Assembly: GCA_947499735.1 (NCBI GenBank)
Contig: CANMPP010000001.1
Location: 992,001 to 1,056,000 of the forward strand
DNA length: 64,000 nt
DNA from: an uncultured Pelagimonas sp.
GTDB taxonomy: Bacteria > Pseudomonadota > Alphaproteobacteria > Rhodobacterales > Rhodobacteraceae
Direction: 5' to 3'
Part shown: piece after piece, positions 1-11,119 of the stretch
Layout of the letters: every line of letters starts with the position of its first letter
Position numbering within the stretch: the stretch's first letter is position 1
Notes under the pieces: generated by a model
What the model saw: only the letters and a program-made list of their open reading frames with translations
Databases searched by the model: none
What the model was told of the DNA's origin: nothing
Made by a program: the position numbers and the translations under genes

Positions 1-368
1 GGTTGATTGGCTATGCGATGCGCGACGGGATCAACCTGTTCCGATCCCCCAGCCAAGTGTTAGAGGATCCGCCCTCCGCAACTGAGACCTTTCGCATTGG
101 TGGGCTGGTTCTGGAAGGATCCATTGAAAATGGTGCGGATGGCGCTGTGCGATTTGTCGTGACAGATGGCGGGGCCGAGGTGCCGGTTGTTTTTGCCGGT
201 ATCCTGCCAGATCTGTTCGAAGAAGGACAGGGGATGGTGGGGACAGGCCGCTACATCAATGGCGTATTTCAAGCCTCTGAAATCCTTGCCAAACATGACG
301 AAGCTTATATGCCCAAAGAGGTCGTGGACGCCCTGAAAGAACAGGGTGTGTATCAGGGGCAAGAGTGA
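1..368 (+). CDS. ccmE: Cytochrome c maturation haem chaperone CcmE, 3' part
   Basis: CcmE carries haem in the periplasm and hands it to the CcmF/CcmH lyase during cytochrome c maturation. About 121 C-terminal residues are visible, and the reading frame is open to the left edge. The segment LAKHDEAYMPKEV near the end holds the His (about residue 98 of the visible part) that binds haem covalently, followed by the usual Tyr four residues later. The N-terminal membrane anchor lies mostly outside the window; only its end and the typical INLFRSPSQV junction are seen. The family is about 150 residues, so little is missing. No ccmF follows; the next gene is on the other strand. Confidence 0.93.
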   Translation, partial: LIGYAMRDGINLFRSPSQVLEDPPSATETFRIGGLVLEGSIENGADGAVRFVVTDGGAEVPVVFAGILPDLFEEGQGMVGTGRYINGVFQASEILAKHDEAYMPKEVVDALKEQGVYQGQE

Positions 369-477
369 CCCGGTCCGGGGATCGTCAGATCGGGGGATGG
401 CGACCCGCCATTCGCTATTTAAACGCTTTATGGCTGCGCAATTCATCCGCAGTTTGAACGATCAGCAAGGCTAGAAA

Positions 478-540
478 ATCGCCAGCCCGTTGGGCCGATC
501 TGGCGATGCCCGGCGCGCTACGCGCTTGTTTCCGGGCTTT
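478..540. terminator. Two adjacent stem-loops between ccmE and the next gene
   Basis: The first hairpin pairs ATCGCCAG (478-485) with CTGGCGAT (500-507), with a nested GCCC/GGGC inside. The second pairs GCCCGG (508-513) with CCGGGC (532-537) and is followed by TTT. They lie between two convergent genes, so a bidirectional transcription end is the simplest reading. The T-tract is short, so factor-independent termination is not certain. Confidence 0.45.
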
Positions 541-546
541 CATCAG

Positions 547-1062
547 TTATTTTCTGGTAAGATTGGGCTCAACTATGATTGCGAAATTTTCTGACGGAAC
601 CGCATTGTCCAAAACACGGTGAAACTGACCTAATGCACCATTTATACGCTCCAACTGGTGCTTCGATGCGGACACCTGTGAATGCAGTAGAGCCAAACAC
701 TCATCCCACTGTTTAATGGATGTAAACCGTGAAGCTTTCGCGAGAGTCTCTTTCGTATTTTCGGCTGTCTTGAGAGCAGTTTTGCATTCTGAAGTGAATG
801 TTTCAATGACCGATTCAATTTGGCCCATGAGCATTTCAGTGTCGTTTTCATTTTCTGCTATTGCAGAAACTTTATGACGAAAATGGACTAATTCTGAGCT
901 TAGAACGTTAATACCATTATGTAAGTTCAGCTCGAATTCGGAGTTTAGTCTAGTCGCTTCAACGTACTTATCACTCACAGCATGCGCATGATTTTGACTT
1001 AGGCCTAATAAAGAAAAGAATTCTGAAAGAATTTGTACACTCCTTACACTTTTACCATCCAA
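547..1062 (-). CDS. Hypothetical protein, helical, AT-rich orphan
   Basis: The 171-residue product resembles no family I recognise. It has no signal peptide and no membrane segment. The central part (about residues 45-130) is rich in Glu, Lys, Gln, Ser and Thr with spaced hydrophobics, as in long helices or a coiled coil; the end reads FAIIVEPNLTRK. The gene is visibly AT-richer than its neighbours eno and ccmE, which suggests a later arrival. It stands alone, convergent with ccmE and upstream-to-tail with eno. The start at 1062 is the only convincing Met near the N-terminus. That it is a real gene is likely, because the frame is long in AT-rich sequence, but its function is unknown. Confidence 0.6.
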   Translation of the reverse strand: MDGKSVRSVQILSEFFSLLGLSQNHAHAVSDKYVEATRLNSEFELNLHNGINVLSSELVHFRHKVSAIAENENDTEMLMGQIESVIETFTSECKTALKTAENTKETLAKASRFTSIKQWDECLALLHSQVSASKHQLERINGALGQFHRVLDNAVPSENFAIIVEPNLTRK

Positions 1063-1176
1063 AATTTTTGATTTATCACTATGTATTTATAGCTGTCTGA
1101 CCGGTAAAGGGAAGTGAAATTACTCTTGTCGAAAATTACTATCAGGAGCTCTTATCTCTAGCTAAGAACGCAAAGC

Positions 1177-1202
1177 AAAAACGGCCCCCGCAAGGGAGCC
1201 GT
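1177..1202 (-). terminator. Rho-independent terminator after eno
   Basis: On the minus strand, ACGGCtCCC pairs with GGGgGCCGT around a short TTGC loop, followed directly by TTTTTGC. It lies 30 bases past the enolase stop codon. Confidence 0.85.
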
Positions 1203-1231
1203 CTCAAATCTCTCAGAATAAACCGTAGGGC

Positions 1232-2518
<1,287 letters not shown>

Positions 2519-2606
2519 TCACCTTAAATTTCGGTCTCTATCTAACAGGCTGGTGCGAAAAGTAAACTGAAACCGCTAGCGCTAACGCCAACCTGCAAAA
2601 TGTCAT

Positions 2607-3485
2607 TCAATTGTCATGTCTTACGGCCCTCGATACCTGCATTTCACGATACAGCGTATAGAGGCCCGATCCGACAACCAGCGTGGCACCAATCCATGTC
2701 CAAAGATCAGGTCGCTCTGCAAAAAAGACCATGCCTATGGCGATGGCAAAAATCAAACGCGTATAGCGAAACGGCAGCACAACGGATACATCCCCTAGGC
2801 GAACTGATGCCGTGATGCACAGATATCCGACAGTGCCTAGAACCAATAGGACCGGGATGCTCCAAATCAGCGTCAAATCCAGTGTCTCGGGGGATCCGTT
2901 CAGCGCAAGCAGGATAAAACCGCTGGGCAATGTGGCCATCGTGCCCAGCGTGGCAAGCTGCAGATTGCCGATTGTCTGGGGCACGCGGCGGGATAGCAAA
3001 TCGCGCATGGCCTGAAACAGCATAGCCACAAAAGCAATAAGGACATTCGCATCAAAATCTGCCCCAAACGGGCGTACAATTATCAGAATGCCGGTGAAAC
3101 CCAGCAAGATCATGGACCAGCGCCGCCAGCCGACCTTTTCGCCAAATAAGATGACAGCGCCCAATGTCATGGTGATTGGGGTGGCCTGTAAAACCGCCGC
3201 GAGGACCGATAGATCAATCCGGGTTACGGCGATCACGACAGTCATCGATGTCAGTAATTCCAGCACGCATCGGCCTATTACGGCTGGATGGCGTGCGTTT
3301 TTGGAAAAAATGGCTTCCCCCTTGGTTTTCGTCAATGCGAAGAAAACAAGGGATGCCAAAACGGAATAGGTTAGGATCACCAGCCCTGTTGGTAGCCCGG
3401 TCGCCGTGTATTTGACCAAAGCATCAAAGCTGGTGAACGTGGCCATCGCCAAAATCATTAAGGCGATGCCCCGAACATTTTCCAT
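2607..3485 (-). CDS. EamA/DMT-family transporter
   Basis: This is a drug/metabolite-type permease of 292 residues with about ten hydrophobic segments arranged as two EamA repeats (about residues 5-135 and 145-275). A typical repeat end, ILFGEKVGWRRW, lies near residue 112 and VFFAERPDLWTW near 257. Such proteins export amino acids, nucleotides or other metabolites, and the substrate cannot be read from sequence. The start ATG at 3485 is 9 bases after the pgm stop codon, with AAGG in front, so the gene is probably cotranscribed with pgm. The Lys/Arg-containing C-terminus is cytosolic by the positive-inside rule. Confidence 0.85.
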   Translation of the reverse strand: MENVRGIALMILAMATFTSFDALVKYTATGLPTGLVILTYSVLASLVFFALTKTKGEAIFSKNARHPAVIGRCVLELLTSMTVVIAVTRIDLSVLAAVLQATPITMTLGAVILFGEKVGWRRWSMILLGFTGILIIVRPFGADFDANVLIAFVAMLFQAMRDLLSRRVPQTIGNLQLATLGTMATLPSGFILLALNGSPETLDLTLIWSIPVLLVLGTVGYLCITASVRLGDVSVVLPFRYTRLIFAIAIGMVFFAERPDLWTWIGATLVVGSGLYTLYREMQVSRAVRHDN

Positions 3486-3494
3486 ATGCGTGCC

Positions 3495-5240
<1,746 letters not shown>

Positions 5241-5298
5241 CTAGCTTTTTCTATGTTCTGTTATCTGCTTGCGTATAATTTCGCCGGTCTCAGTTTAA

Positions 5299-5313
5299 GT
5301 TCATATTTTGTTC
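5299..5313 (+). promoter_or_regulatory. Alphaproteobacterial SOS (LexA) box before uvrA
   Basis: GTTC-ATATTTT-GTTC matches the direct-repeat GTTC-N7-GTTC operator known for LexA in Alphaproteobacteria. It lies 80 bases before the uvrA start codon, as expected for damage-inducible excision repair. Confidence 0.85.
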
Positions 5314-5392
5314 ACTTTTGGGGATTGGCGATTCATTGCTGATAGCCTATCAAACATACACAATAATCCCAGCCTGAGTATCGAGAGACAAA

Positions 5393-8269
5393 ATGCCAGA
5401 GTTGAAACAGATCGAAGTGCGTGGAGCGCGCGAGCATAATCTAAAGGGCATCGATGTTGATATTCCCCGCGATCAGCTTGTGGTGATCACAGGCCTGTCC
5501 GGGTCTGGCAAATCCTCGCTGGCCTTTGATACGATCTATGCAGAAGGACAGCGGCGTTACGTGGAAAGCCTGTCGGCCTATGCGCGCCAGTTCCTTGATA
5601 TGATGGAAAAACCCGATGTCGATCATATCGCAGGCCTCAGCCCGGCGATTTCTATCGAACAAAAGACAACGTCAAAGAACCCGCGTTCCACCGTGGGGAC
5701 CGTGACAGAAATCTATGATTATCTGCGTCTGTTGTTTGCGCGTGTTGGCACACCATATAGCCCAGCAACCGGTCTGCCGATTGAGGCCCAGCAAGTTCAG
5801 GATATGGTCGATCGTGTCATGGCGATGGAAGACGGCATGCGGGCCTATTTATTGGCCCCGATCGTACGCGACCGCAAAGGCGAATATAAGAAAGAGTTTT
5901 TAGAGCTGCGCAAGCAGGGCTTTCAGCGCGTCAAAGTGAATGGTGAGTTTTACGAGTTGGACGAACCGCCCACATTGGACAAAAAATTTCGGCACAATAT
6001 CGACGTTGTCGTTGATCGTGTCGTGGTGCGCGAAGGTATGGAAACTCGTTTGGCGGATAGTTTCCGCACCGCGCTGGATTTGACCAGCGGCATTGCCATT
6101 CTGGAAACGGCGCCAAAAGAAGGTGATCCCGAGCGCACGGTGTTTTCTGAAAATTTCGCATGTCCTGAAAGCGGCTTTACGATCCCAGAAATCGAACCGC
6201 GTCTGTTTTCATTCAACGCGCCTTTTGGGGCCTGTCCAGATTGTGACGGGTTGGGCCATGAATTGTTCTTTGACGAACGCTTGGTCGTGCCTGATGTCAC
6301 GCTGAAAATTTCGGATGGTGCGCTGGCGCCTTGGCGCAAAGGCAAATCGCCGTACTTTTTGCAGACGATTGAAGCCATTGCGAAACATTATGAATTCAAC
6401 AAAAACACCAAATGGCGCGATCTGCCGGCGCATGTTCAGCAGGTGTTTTTGTATGGTTCGGGTGATGATGAAATTAAATTCCGCTATGATGAAGGCGGTC
6501 GCGTTTATGAAATCGAACGCACATTTGAAGGTGTGATACCGAATATGGAACGCCGCTATCGGGAAACCGACAGCAATATGATCCGTGAGGAATTCGAACG
6601 CTATCAAAACAACCGCTCCTGCGGCACATGTGACGGCTATCGTTTGCGCCAAGAAGCGCTGTCCGTGAAAATCGGCCCCTCAGATCAGCCAGAGGATTTG
6701 CTGCATATTGGTCATGTGGTTCAAATGTCGATCAAGCAGGCTTTGGACTGGTGCCAAACGGTGCCGGATAATCTAACGCCGCAGAAAAACGAAATTGCGC
6801 GGGCCATTTTGAAGGAAATTCGCGAACGTCTTGGGTTCCTAAACAATGTGGGGTTGGATTATCTAACCTTGTCGCGAAATGCGGGCACATTGTCGGGCGG
6901 GGAAAGCCAGCGAATTAGGTTGGCCTCTCAGATTGGATCTGGCCTGACGGGCGTTTTATATGTTCTGGACGAACCCAGCATCGGGTTGCACCAACGTGAC
7001 AATGACCGTCTGCTCGACACATTGAAAAATCTGCGGGATCAGGGCAACACGGTGATCGTTGTCGAACATGATGAAGATGCGATCCGAACCGCCGATTACG
7101 TCTTCGATATCGGGCCGGGTGCTGGTGTGCATGGCGGTCAGGTGGTCAGCCACGGAACGCCTGATCACGTGCAAAACGATCCCAACAGTTTGACCGGGCA
7201 ATATTTGTCCGGCAATCGTGAGATTGCAGTGCCTACCGAACGGCGTAAGGGCAATAAGAAAAAAGTCACGGTCAAAAAGGCAACCGGCAATAACCTGAAA
7301 AATGTCACGGCCGATTTCCCATTGGGAAAATTCGTCTGTGTTTCAGGCGTATCTGGTGGCGGCAAATCCACGCTAACGATTGAAACGCTGTATAAAAACG
7401 CCGCTATGCGTCTGAACGGTGCGCGGGCAACGCCAGCGCCATGTGAAACGATCAAAGGGTTCGAGCATCTCGATAAGGTCATTGATATTGATCAACGCCC
7501 GATTGGGCGCACGCCGCGGTCCAACCCTGCCACCTATACCGGTGCCTTTACCCCGATCCGTGAATGGTTCGCAGGATTGCCGGAATCCAAAGCCCGCGGG
7601 TATAAGCCCGGTCGCTTTAGTTTCAACGTCAAAGGCGGACGTTGTGAAGCGTGCCAAGGGGACGGTGTTATCAAGATCGAAATGCATTTCTTGCCGGACG
7701 TGTACGTCACATGCGAAACCTGTCAGGGCAAACGCTATAACCGTGAAACGCTAGAAGTCACGTTCAAAGGTAAGAACATCGCAGATGTGCTTGATATGAC
7801 TGTAGAAGATGCGGAAAGCTTCTTTTCGGCCGTGCCGTCTATTCGCGATAAGATGACAGCCTTGGTCCGTGTTGGTCTGGGCTATATCAAGGTCGGTCAA
7901 CAGGCCACGACCCTGTCCGGTGGCGAGGCACAACGCGTGAAGCTGGCCAAAGAACTGGCCAAGCGTTCGACGGGGCGCACCCTATACATTCTTGATGAAC
8001 CGACCACGGGTCTTCATTTCGAAGATGTGCGTAAGCTATTGGAAGTGTTGCATGAATTGGTAGATCAGGGGAATTCGGTTATTGTGATTGAACACAATCT
8101 GGATGTGATCAAAACCGCTGATTGGATCATCGATATTGGCCCTGAAGGTGGTGATGGCGGTGGTGAAATCGTGGCAGCAGGCACGCCTGAAACGGTTGCG
8201 TTGGAACCGCGTTCACATACTGGGCGGTATCTGGCCCCGATGCTCGGATTGGTCAAGGCCGCCGAATGA
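5393..8269 (+). CDS. uvrA: Excinuclease ABC subunit UvrA
   Basis: UvrA is the damage-recognition ATPase of nucleotide excision repair; it dimerises and loads UvrB. The 958-residue protein has two ABC modules. The first Walker A, GLSGSGKS, is at residues 34-41 and the second, GVSGGGKS, at about 652-659. Signatures [12 protein letters not shown] and [12 protein letters not shown] each precede a Walker B ending in LDEP. Zinc-finger cysteines are visible in CPDCDGLG (about residue 280) and CEACQGDG (about 750). The start ATG at 5393 is followed by the standard [19 protein letters not shown] LexA box lies upstream. The gene ends seven bases from the convergent KpsS-like gene. Confidence 0.99.
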   Translation: MPELKQIEVRGAREHNLKGIDVDIPRDQLVVITGLSGSGKSSLAFDTIYAEGQRRYVESLSAYARQFLDMMEKPDVDHIAGLSPAISIEQKTTSKNPRSTVGTVTEIYDYLRLLFARVGTPYSPATGLPIEAQQVQDMVDRVMAMEDGMRAYLLAPIVRDRKGEYKKEFLELRKQGFQRVKVNGEFYELDEPPTLDKKFRHNIDVVVDRVVVREGMETRLADSFRTALDLTSGIAILETAPKEGDPERTVFSENFACPESGFTIPEIEPRLFSFNAPFGACPDCDGLGHELFFDERLVVPDVTLKISDGALAPWRKGKSPYFLQTIEAIAKHYEFNKNTKWRDLPAHVQQVFLYGSGDDEIKFRYDEGGRVYEIERTFEGVIPNMERRYRETDSNMIREEFERYQNNRSCGTCDGYRLRQEALSVKIGPSDQPEDLLHIGHVVQMSIKQALDWCQTVPDNLTPQKNEIARAILKEIRERLGFLNNVGLDYLTLSRNAGTLSGGESQRIRLASQIGSGLTGVLYVLDEPSIGLHQRDNDRLLDTLKNLRDQGNTVIVVEHDEDAIRTADYVFDIGPGAGVHGGQVVSHGTPDHVQNDPNSLTGQYLSGNREIAVPTERRKGNKKKVTVKKATGNNLKNVTADFPLGKFVCVSGVSGGGKSTLTIETLYKNAAMRLNGARATPAPCETIKGFEHLDKVIDIDQRPIGRTPRSNPATYTGAFTPIREWFAGLPESKARGYKPGRFSFNVKGGRCEACQGDGVIKIEMHFLPDVYVTCETCQGKRYNRETLEVTFKGKNIADVLDMTVEDAESFFSAVPSIRDKMTALVRVGLGYIKVGQQATTLSGGEAQRVKLAKELAKRSTGRTLYILDEPTTGLHFEDVRKLLEVLHELVDQGNSVIVIEHNLDVIKTADWIIDIGPEGGDGGGEIVAAGTPETVALEPRSHTGRYLAPMLGLVKAAE

Positions 8270-8276
8270 AAACGGC

Positions 8277-9221
8277 CTATGCCAAAAGCATGCGTTGGTA
8301 AACTTCTTCGGTCCAGGCGTCGTCTGGATCGCGGATGTCTATAAATTGTGTGCCAAACAACCATTTTGCATAGCGTGCAACGGTCAGCATGTCATGCGGT
8401 TTGGCATCAGAAATTAGGTCAGGCAAAAGATCAGGCTTTGGGGCATCCACCGTTAAATGGTGATAATCCACCTGTGCGCATGTGATGACGGGGCACCCCA
8501 GCAACAACGCCTCTAGGCCGGCACCGGAATTCGAACAGACAGTGACATACGCATCCCGGATCAGGTCGTGTAAATGCCCATCCACCACAAACACGCCATT
8601 TTTTGGGTCATGAAGGGCATCAACATCGCGGGCTGCTTCGGGTAATTCCAACCGCGTTTTCGGGTGAACTTTGATCACGACAGGTTGTGATTTGGCACCA
8701 CGGATTAGCTTGTAAAGCAAGGCTTCTTGCTTGAAATGGCCAAGATCCAAAACGGCATCGCCGGGCACTTGCATGGGAAAGAATACGTAGTCTTTCGGAA
8801 GGTCGTGTTTCTGCGGGTTTTGCGGATATTTGCTGCGCCGAATTTCGAAATACGGTTCTTGCAACCGGGTGCGAAAATAATCCAGCGCGTCCTGTTCATC
8901 AATTGACTGCGGGTCAAACGTCTTTTTCGTGATGGATGACCATCCGGAATAACCTTTGGGATCGGCGTAAAAATAATCCGGCAAATATGCCGTTTTCACA
9001 TTCAAATTGCGTTTGCGGCCGTAATTTCGGTGATGGTTGATGCAAAAGGCATGACGACCAATTTCCTGCGCACGCCAAGATTTGCGCGAGACCGTTACGC
9101 TGAACCCATCCCGCTCAATCATCTGATCTATCAATGTGGTCGTGAAAATCCCGACTGGGAATTTATGCGCGTTTTGGTATTCGTGCCGAACCCACCAGGG
9201 AATGTGAATATTGACTAGTAT
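8277..9221 (-). CDS. KpsS/KpsC-like capsule polysaccharide protein, non-canonical start
   Basis: The protein resembles the capsule polysaccharide biosynthesis family (KpsS/KpsC type, Kdo-transferase-like). HPKTRLE, CSNSGAGLEALLLGCPVITC and the C-terminal half fit the nucleotide-sugar-binding GT-B-like domain. The first ATG, GTG or TTG in frame is a TTG at 9134 (285 residues), but 29 clearly protein-like codons precede it, reading ILVNIHIPWWVRHEYQNAH. A stop lies upstream with no normal start codon after it. AGGAGG followed nine bases later by ATA at 9221 suggests AUA initiation (314 residues), overlapping the stop of the glycosyltransferase gene. A TTG start or a sequence error is the alternative. 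Product confidence is moderate; the start is inference. Confidence 0.65.
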   Translation of the reverse strand: MLVNIHIPWWVRHEYQNAHKFPVGIFTTTLIDQMIERDGFSVTVSRKSWRAQEIGRHAFCINHHRNYGRKRNLNVKTAYLPDYFYADPKGYSGWSSITKKTFDPQSIDEQDALDYFRTRLQEPYFEIRRSKYPQNPQKHDLPKDYVFFPMQVPGDAVLDLGHFKQEALLYKLIRGAKSQPVVIKVHPKTRLELPEAARDVDALHDPKNGVFVVDGHLHDLIRDAYVTVCSNSGAGLEALLLGCPVITCAQVDYHHLTVDAPKPDLLPDLISDAKPHDMLTVARYAKWLFGTQFIDIRDPDDAWTEEVYQRMLLA

Positions 9222-10381
9222 TTTCGCTCTCCTCCTAGCCGTAAGGTGTTTTGGTGCACCGCCTCCCTAAGGATGGTTTCTGTTCTGTTCAGCAGGATAT
9301 CATTGTCGAATTTATGTTCCGCAGTGCTGCGCGCAGCACGTGTCATTTCAGTTAGATCAGGCATGTTTAAGACAGTCTGAATCTGTGCGGAAAAACCGTC
9401 TTCGTCCCATTCTTCGACCAGAAAACCGTTCACGCCATGTTCAATCGCTTCGGGGATGCCGGCATGTCTGGTTGATAAGGTGACACAGCCACAGGCCAGT
9501 GCTTCTTGAATAGCTGTTGGCAACCCTTCGGTGTTCCCGTCTTTGGCCGTGACGGAATGCTGTAGGAAGACCTCTGTTTTGGCCAATTCTTGACGAACTT
9601 GATCATGGGGCAGGGCGCCAGTGAAGGTGATTTGGCTTTCAACACCCAACTCAACAGCAAGGGCTTTACAGGCCTCCAGCAAGGGGCCGTCGCCGATAAA
9701 CGTCAATTGTGCCGATGTCCCTTTCGCAGATTTTGCGAAAGCACGGATCGTGACATCAGGGGCTTTCTTTTCAACCATTCGACCGACGGCCAGAAAGCTG
9801 TGTTTGACCTTTTGATTTGGCGTAAACCGTCGCACATCCACGCCAGAGGGCATGACATGCGCATTGTGATGGGTCACCCCAACGGATGCGAGGTTGTCTA
9901 AAAGAAACTGACTGACGGATAACATACCTGCCAGTCGGGGCATCATCAATTTATAGGACCGTATGCGCTGCTTGGAATTCAGCGCTTTACTGGCATCGGT
10001 GCCGCGCCAATATGTGAAAACTGGAATGTTCAGATCGTTGCCAAGTTTGGCCACCACCAGAGCCTGAGTTCCAAATTCGGCCAGGATCACATCCACCTTT
10101 TGTGCGCGCAAAAACTGCATCAGTTCTTGCCGGTTTTGCCCAAAAGGAAGGCGAGAGGTGGCATGAAACAAAGCACCATTTAACGCTGCGAAAGGTGCAT
10201 GTATCTTGTCAAAGAACGATAGTTTTTTTCGCCGCTCAAACAGAGGCTTTTCGTAAGGGTCGTGACCATTGTGGCGTCCCGTGACGACACAGGTTTCCCC
10301 GCCGAACATGTGTTCTATGTGGCGATTGATGAATGTCTCGCCCATGACAAAGTAATCTGATGTGACGATGGCCGCCCGCAT
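9215..10381 (-). CDS. Glycosyltransferase family 4 (GT-B fold)
   Basis: This is a retaining GT4-type glycosyltransferase that probably adds a sugar to a surface polysaccharide or lipid. The N-terminal domain binds the acceptor. The C-terminal domain begins near FLAVGRMVEKKAPD and carries FIGDGP, the GALPHDQV region and the family signature EGLPTAIQEALACGCVTLSTRHAGIPE with the E-x7-E pattern. I start at the ATG at 10381 (388 residues, MRAAIVTSDYFVMGE) with GAAGAGG about ten bases upstream; a TTG five codons earlier is possible. Its stop overlaps the start region of the KpsS-like gene, so the two form a translationally linked pair for glycan synthesis. Confidence 0.85.
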   Translation of the reverse strand: MRAAIVTSDYFVMGETFINRHIEHMFGGETCVVTGRHNGHDPYEKPLFERRKKLSFFDKIHAPFAALNGALFHATSRLPFGQNRQELMQFLRAQKVDVILAEFGTQALVVAKLGNDLNIPVFTYWRGTDASKALNSKQRIRSYKLMMPRLAGMLSVSQFLLDNLASVGVTHHNAHVMPSGVDVRRFTPNQKVKHSFLAVGRMVEKKAPDVTIRAFAKSAKGTSAQLTFIGDGPLLEACKALAVELGVESQITFTGALPHDQVRQELAKTEVFLQHSVTAKDGNTEGLPTAIQEALACGCVTLSTRHAGIPEAIEHGVNGFLVEEWDEDGFSAQIQTVLNMPDLTEMTRAARSTAEHKFDNDILLNRTETILREAVHQNTLRLGGERKY

Positions 10382-10503
10382 AACCTGCCTCTTCAAAGCG
10401 CGTGTTGGTCAGGTTATCACTGTGTCGAAGCCAATGAACAAGTGGTTTTTTTAATTAATTTAATAGGATGTGTCATCCGGTCCAATAGGATCTTCAACGA
10501 AGA

Positions 10504-10938
10504 TCATATCGTCTCAGTCGCAAGCTGGCGGAGCTTTTGAATGTCGAGCTCTGGCTTATTCAAGAAATGCTTTGCGACCTCGAAATCCCGTGCAACGAGA
10601 GTTGGTTGGGTCAAATGAGGGCCGATCAGTCTTTCGATTTTTCGTATAACATCAAACGCGCCTTGTGTTGGAGCGAAGAACACGATCTTCGAATTAAAAT
10701 GATATCTTTGCAGCAGTGTAATGATATCGGGAAAATTCTGGAGAATTCCTGACGTTTTGACATGCGAAAAGTCGAAATTATCGGTGTCGTATAGGAAATC
10801 TTGATTTGGTTGATAACAAGGAGATTTCAGGTAGGTTTCAAAATCCACATAGGCGTGCCTTAGCGTGCGAGATGCATGCGTTTTTACGTGAACATGAACC
10901 AAATTGTGTTGTGGGATAAATGTGTATTTATGCGACAC
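10504..10938 (-). CDS. Hypothetical small protein, AT-rich orphan
   Basis: No family is recognised with confidence. The 144-residue protein has alternating short strands and helices (LVHVHVKTHAS, FLYDTDNFDFSHVK, KIVFFAPTQGAFDVIRKIERL, TLVARDFEVAKHFL). This pattern recalls the single-domain STAS/SpoIIAA-like fold found in many small proteobacterial proteins, but that is a weak guess. I choose the GTG at 10938 because GGAGGA lies four bases before it; an ATG at 10956 is the alternative. Reading back to an apparent start at 11226 would overlap mmsA and is not credible. The gene is visibly AT-richer than both neighbours. Confidence 0.55.
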   Translation of the reverse strand: MSHKYTFIPQHNLVHVHVKTHASRTLRHAYVDFETYLKSPCYQPNQDFLYDTDNFDFSHVKTSGILQNFPDIITLLQRYHFNSKIVFFAPTQGAFDVIRKIERLIGPHLTQPTLVARDFEVAKHFLNKPELDIQKLRQLATETI

Positions 10939-11083
10939 TGAATCCTCCAAAAGCATATGAATAATGCTGAAGATACGGGCACATAAGTAAGAGATGAAAC
11001 AAGACACAAATTCCGATAAGACCTGATATCCACCCAATATTTGATTGTTTGGAACAAAAACAGGATCGATTTTGTGTCGGATG

Positions 11084-11109
11084 CCGGGCCGTTCGTAAAA
11101 ACGACCCGG
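11084..11109. terminator. Stem-loop behind mmsA
   Basis: A nine-pair stem (CCGGGCCGT with ACGACCCGG, one G-U pair) encloses an eight-base loop just past the mmsA stop codon at 11120. The minus-strand side lacks a T-tract, so it may stabilise the 3' end rather than terminate by itself. Confidence 0.5.
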
Positions 11110-11119
11110 TTTCTGTAGA

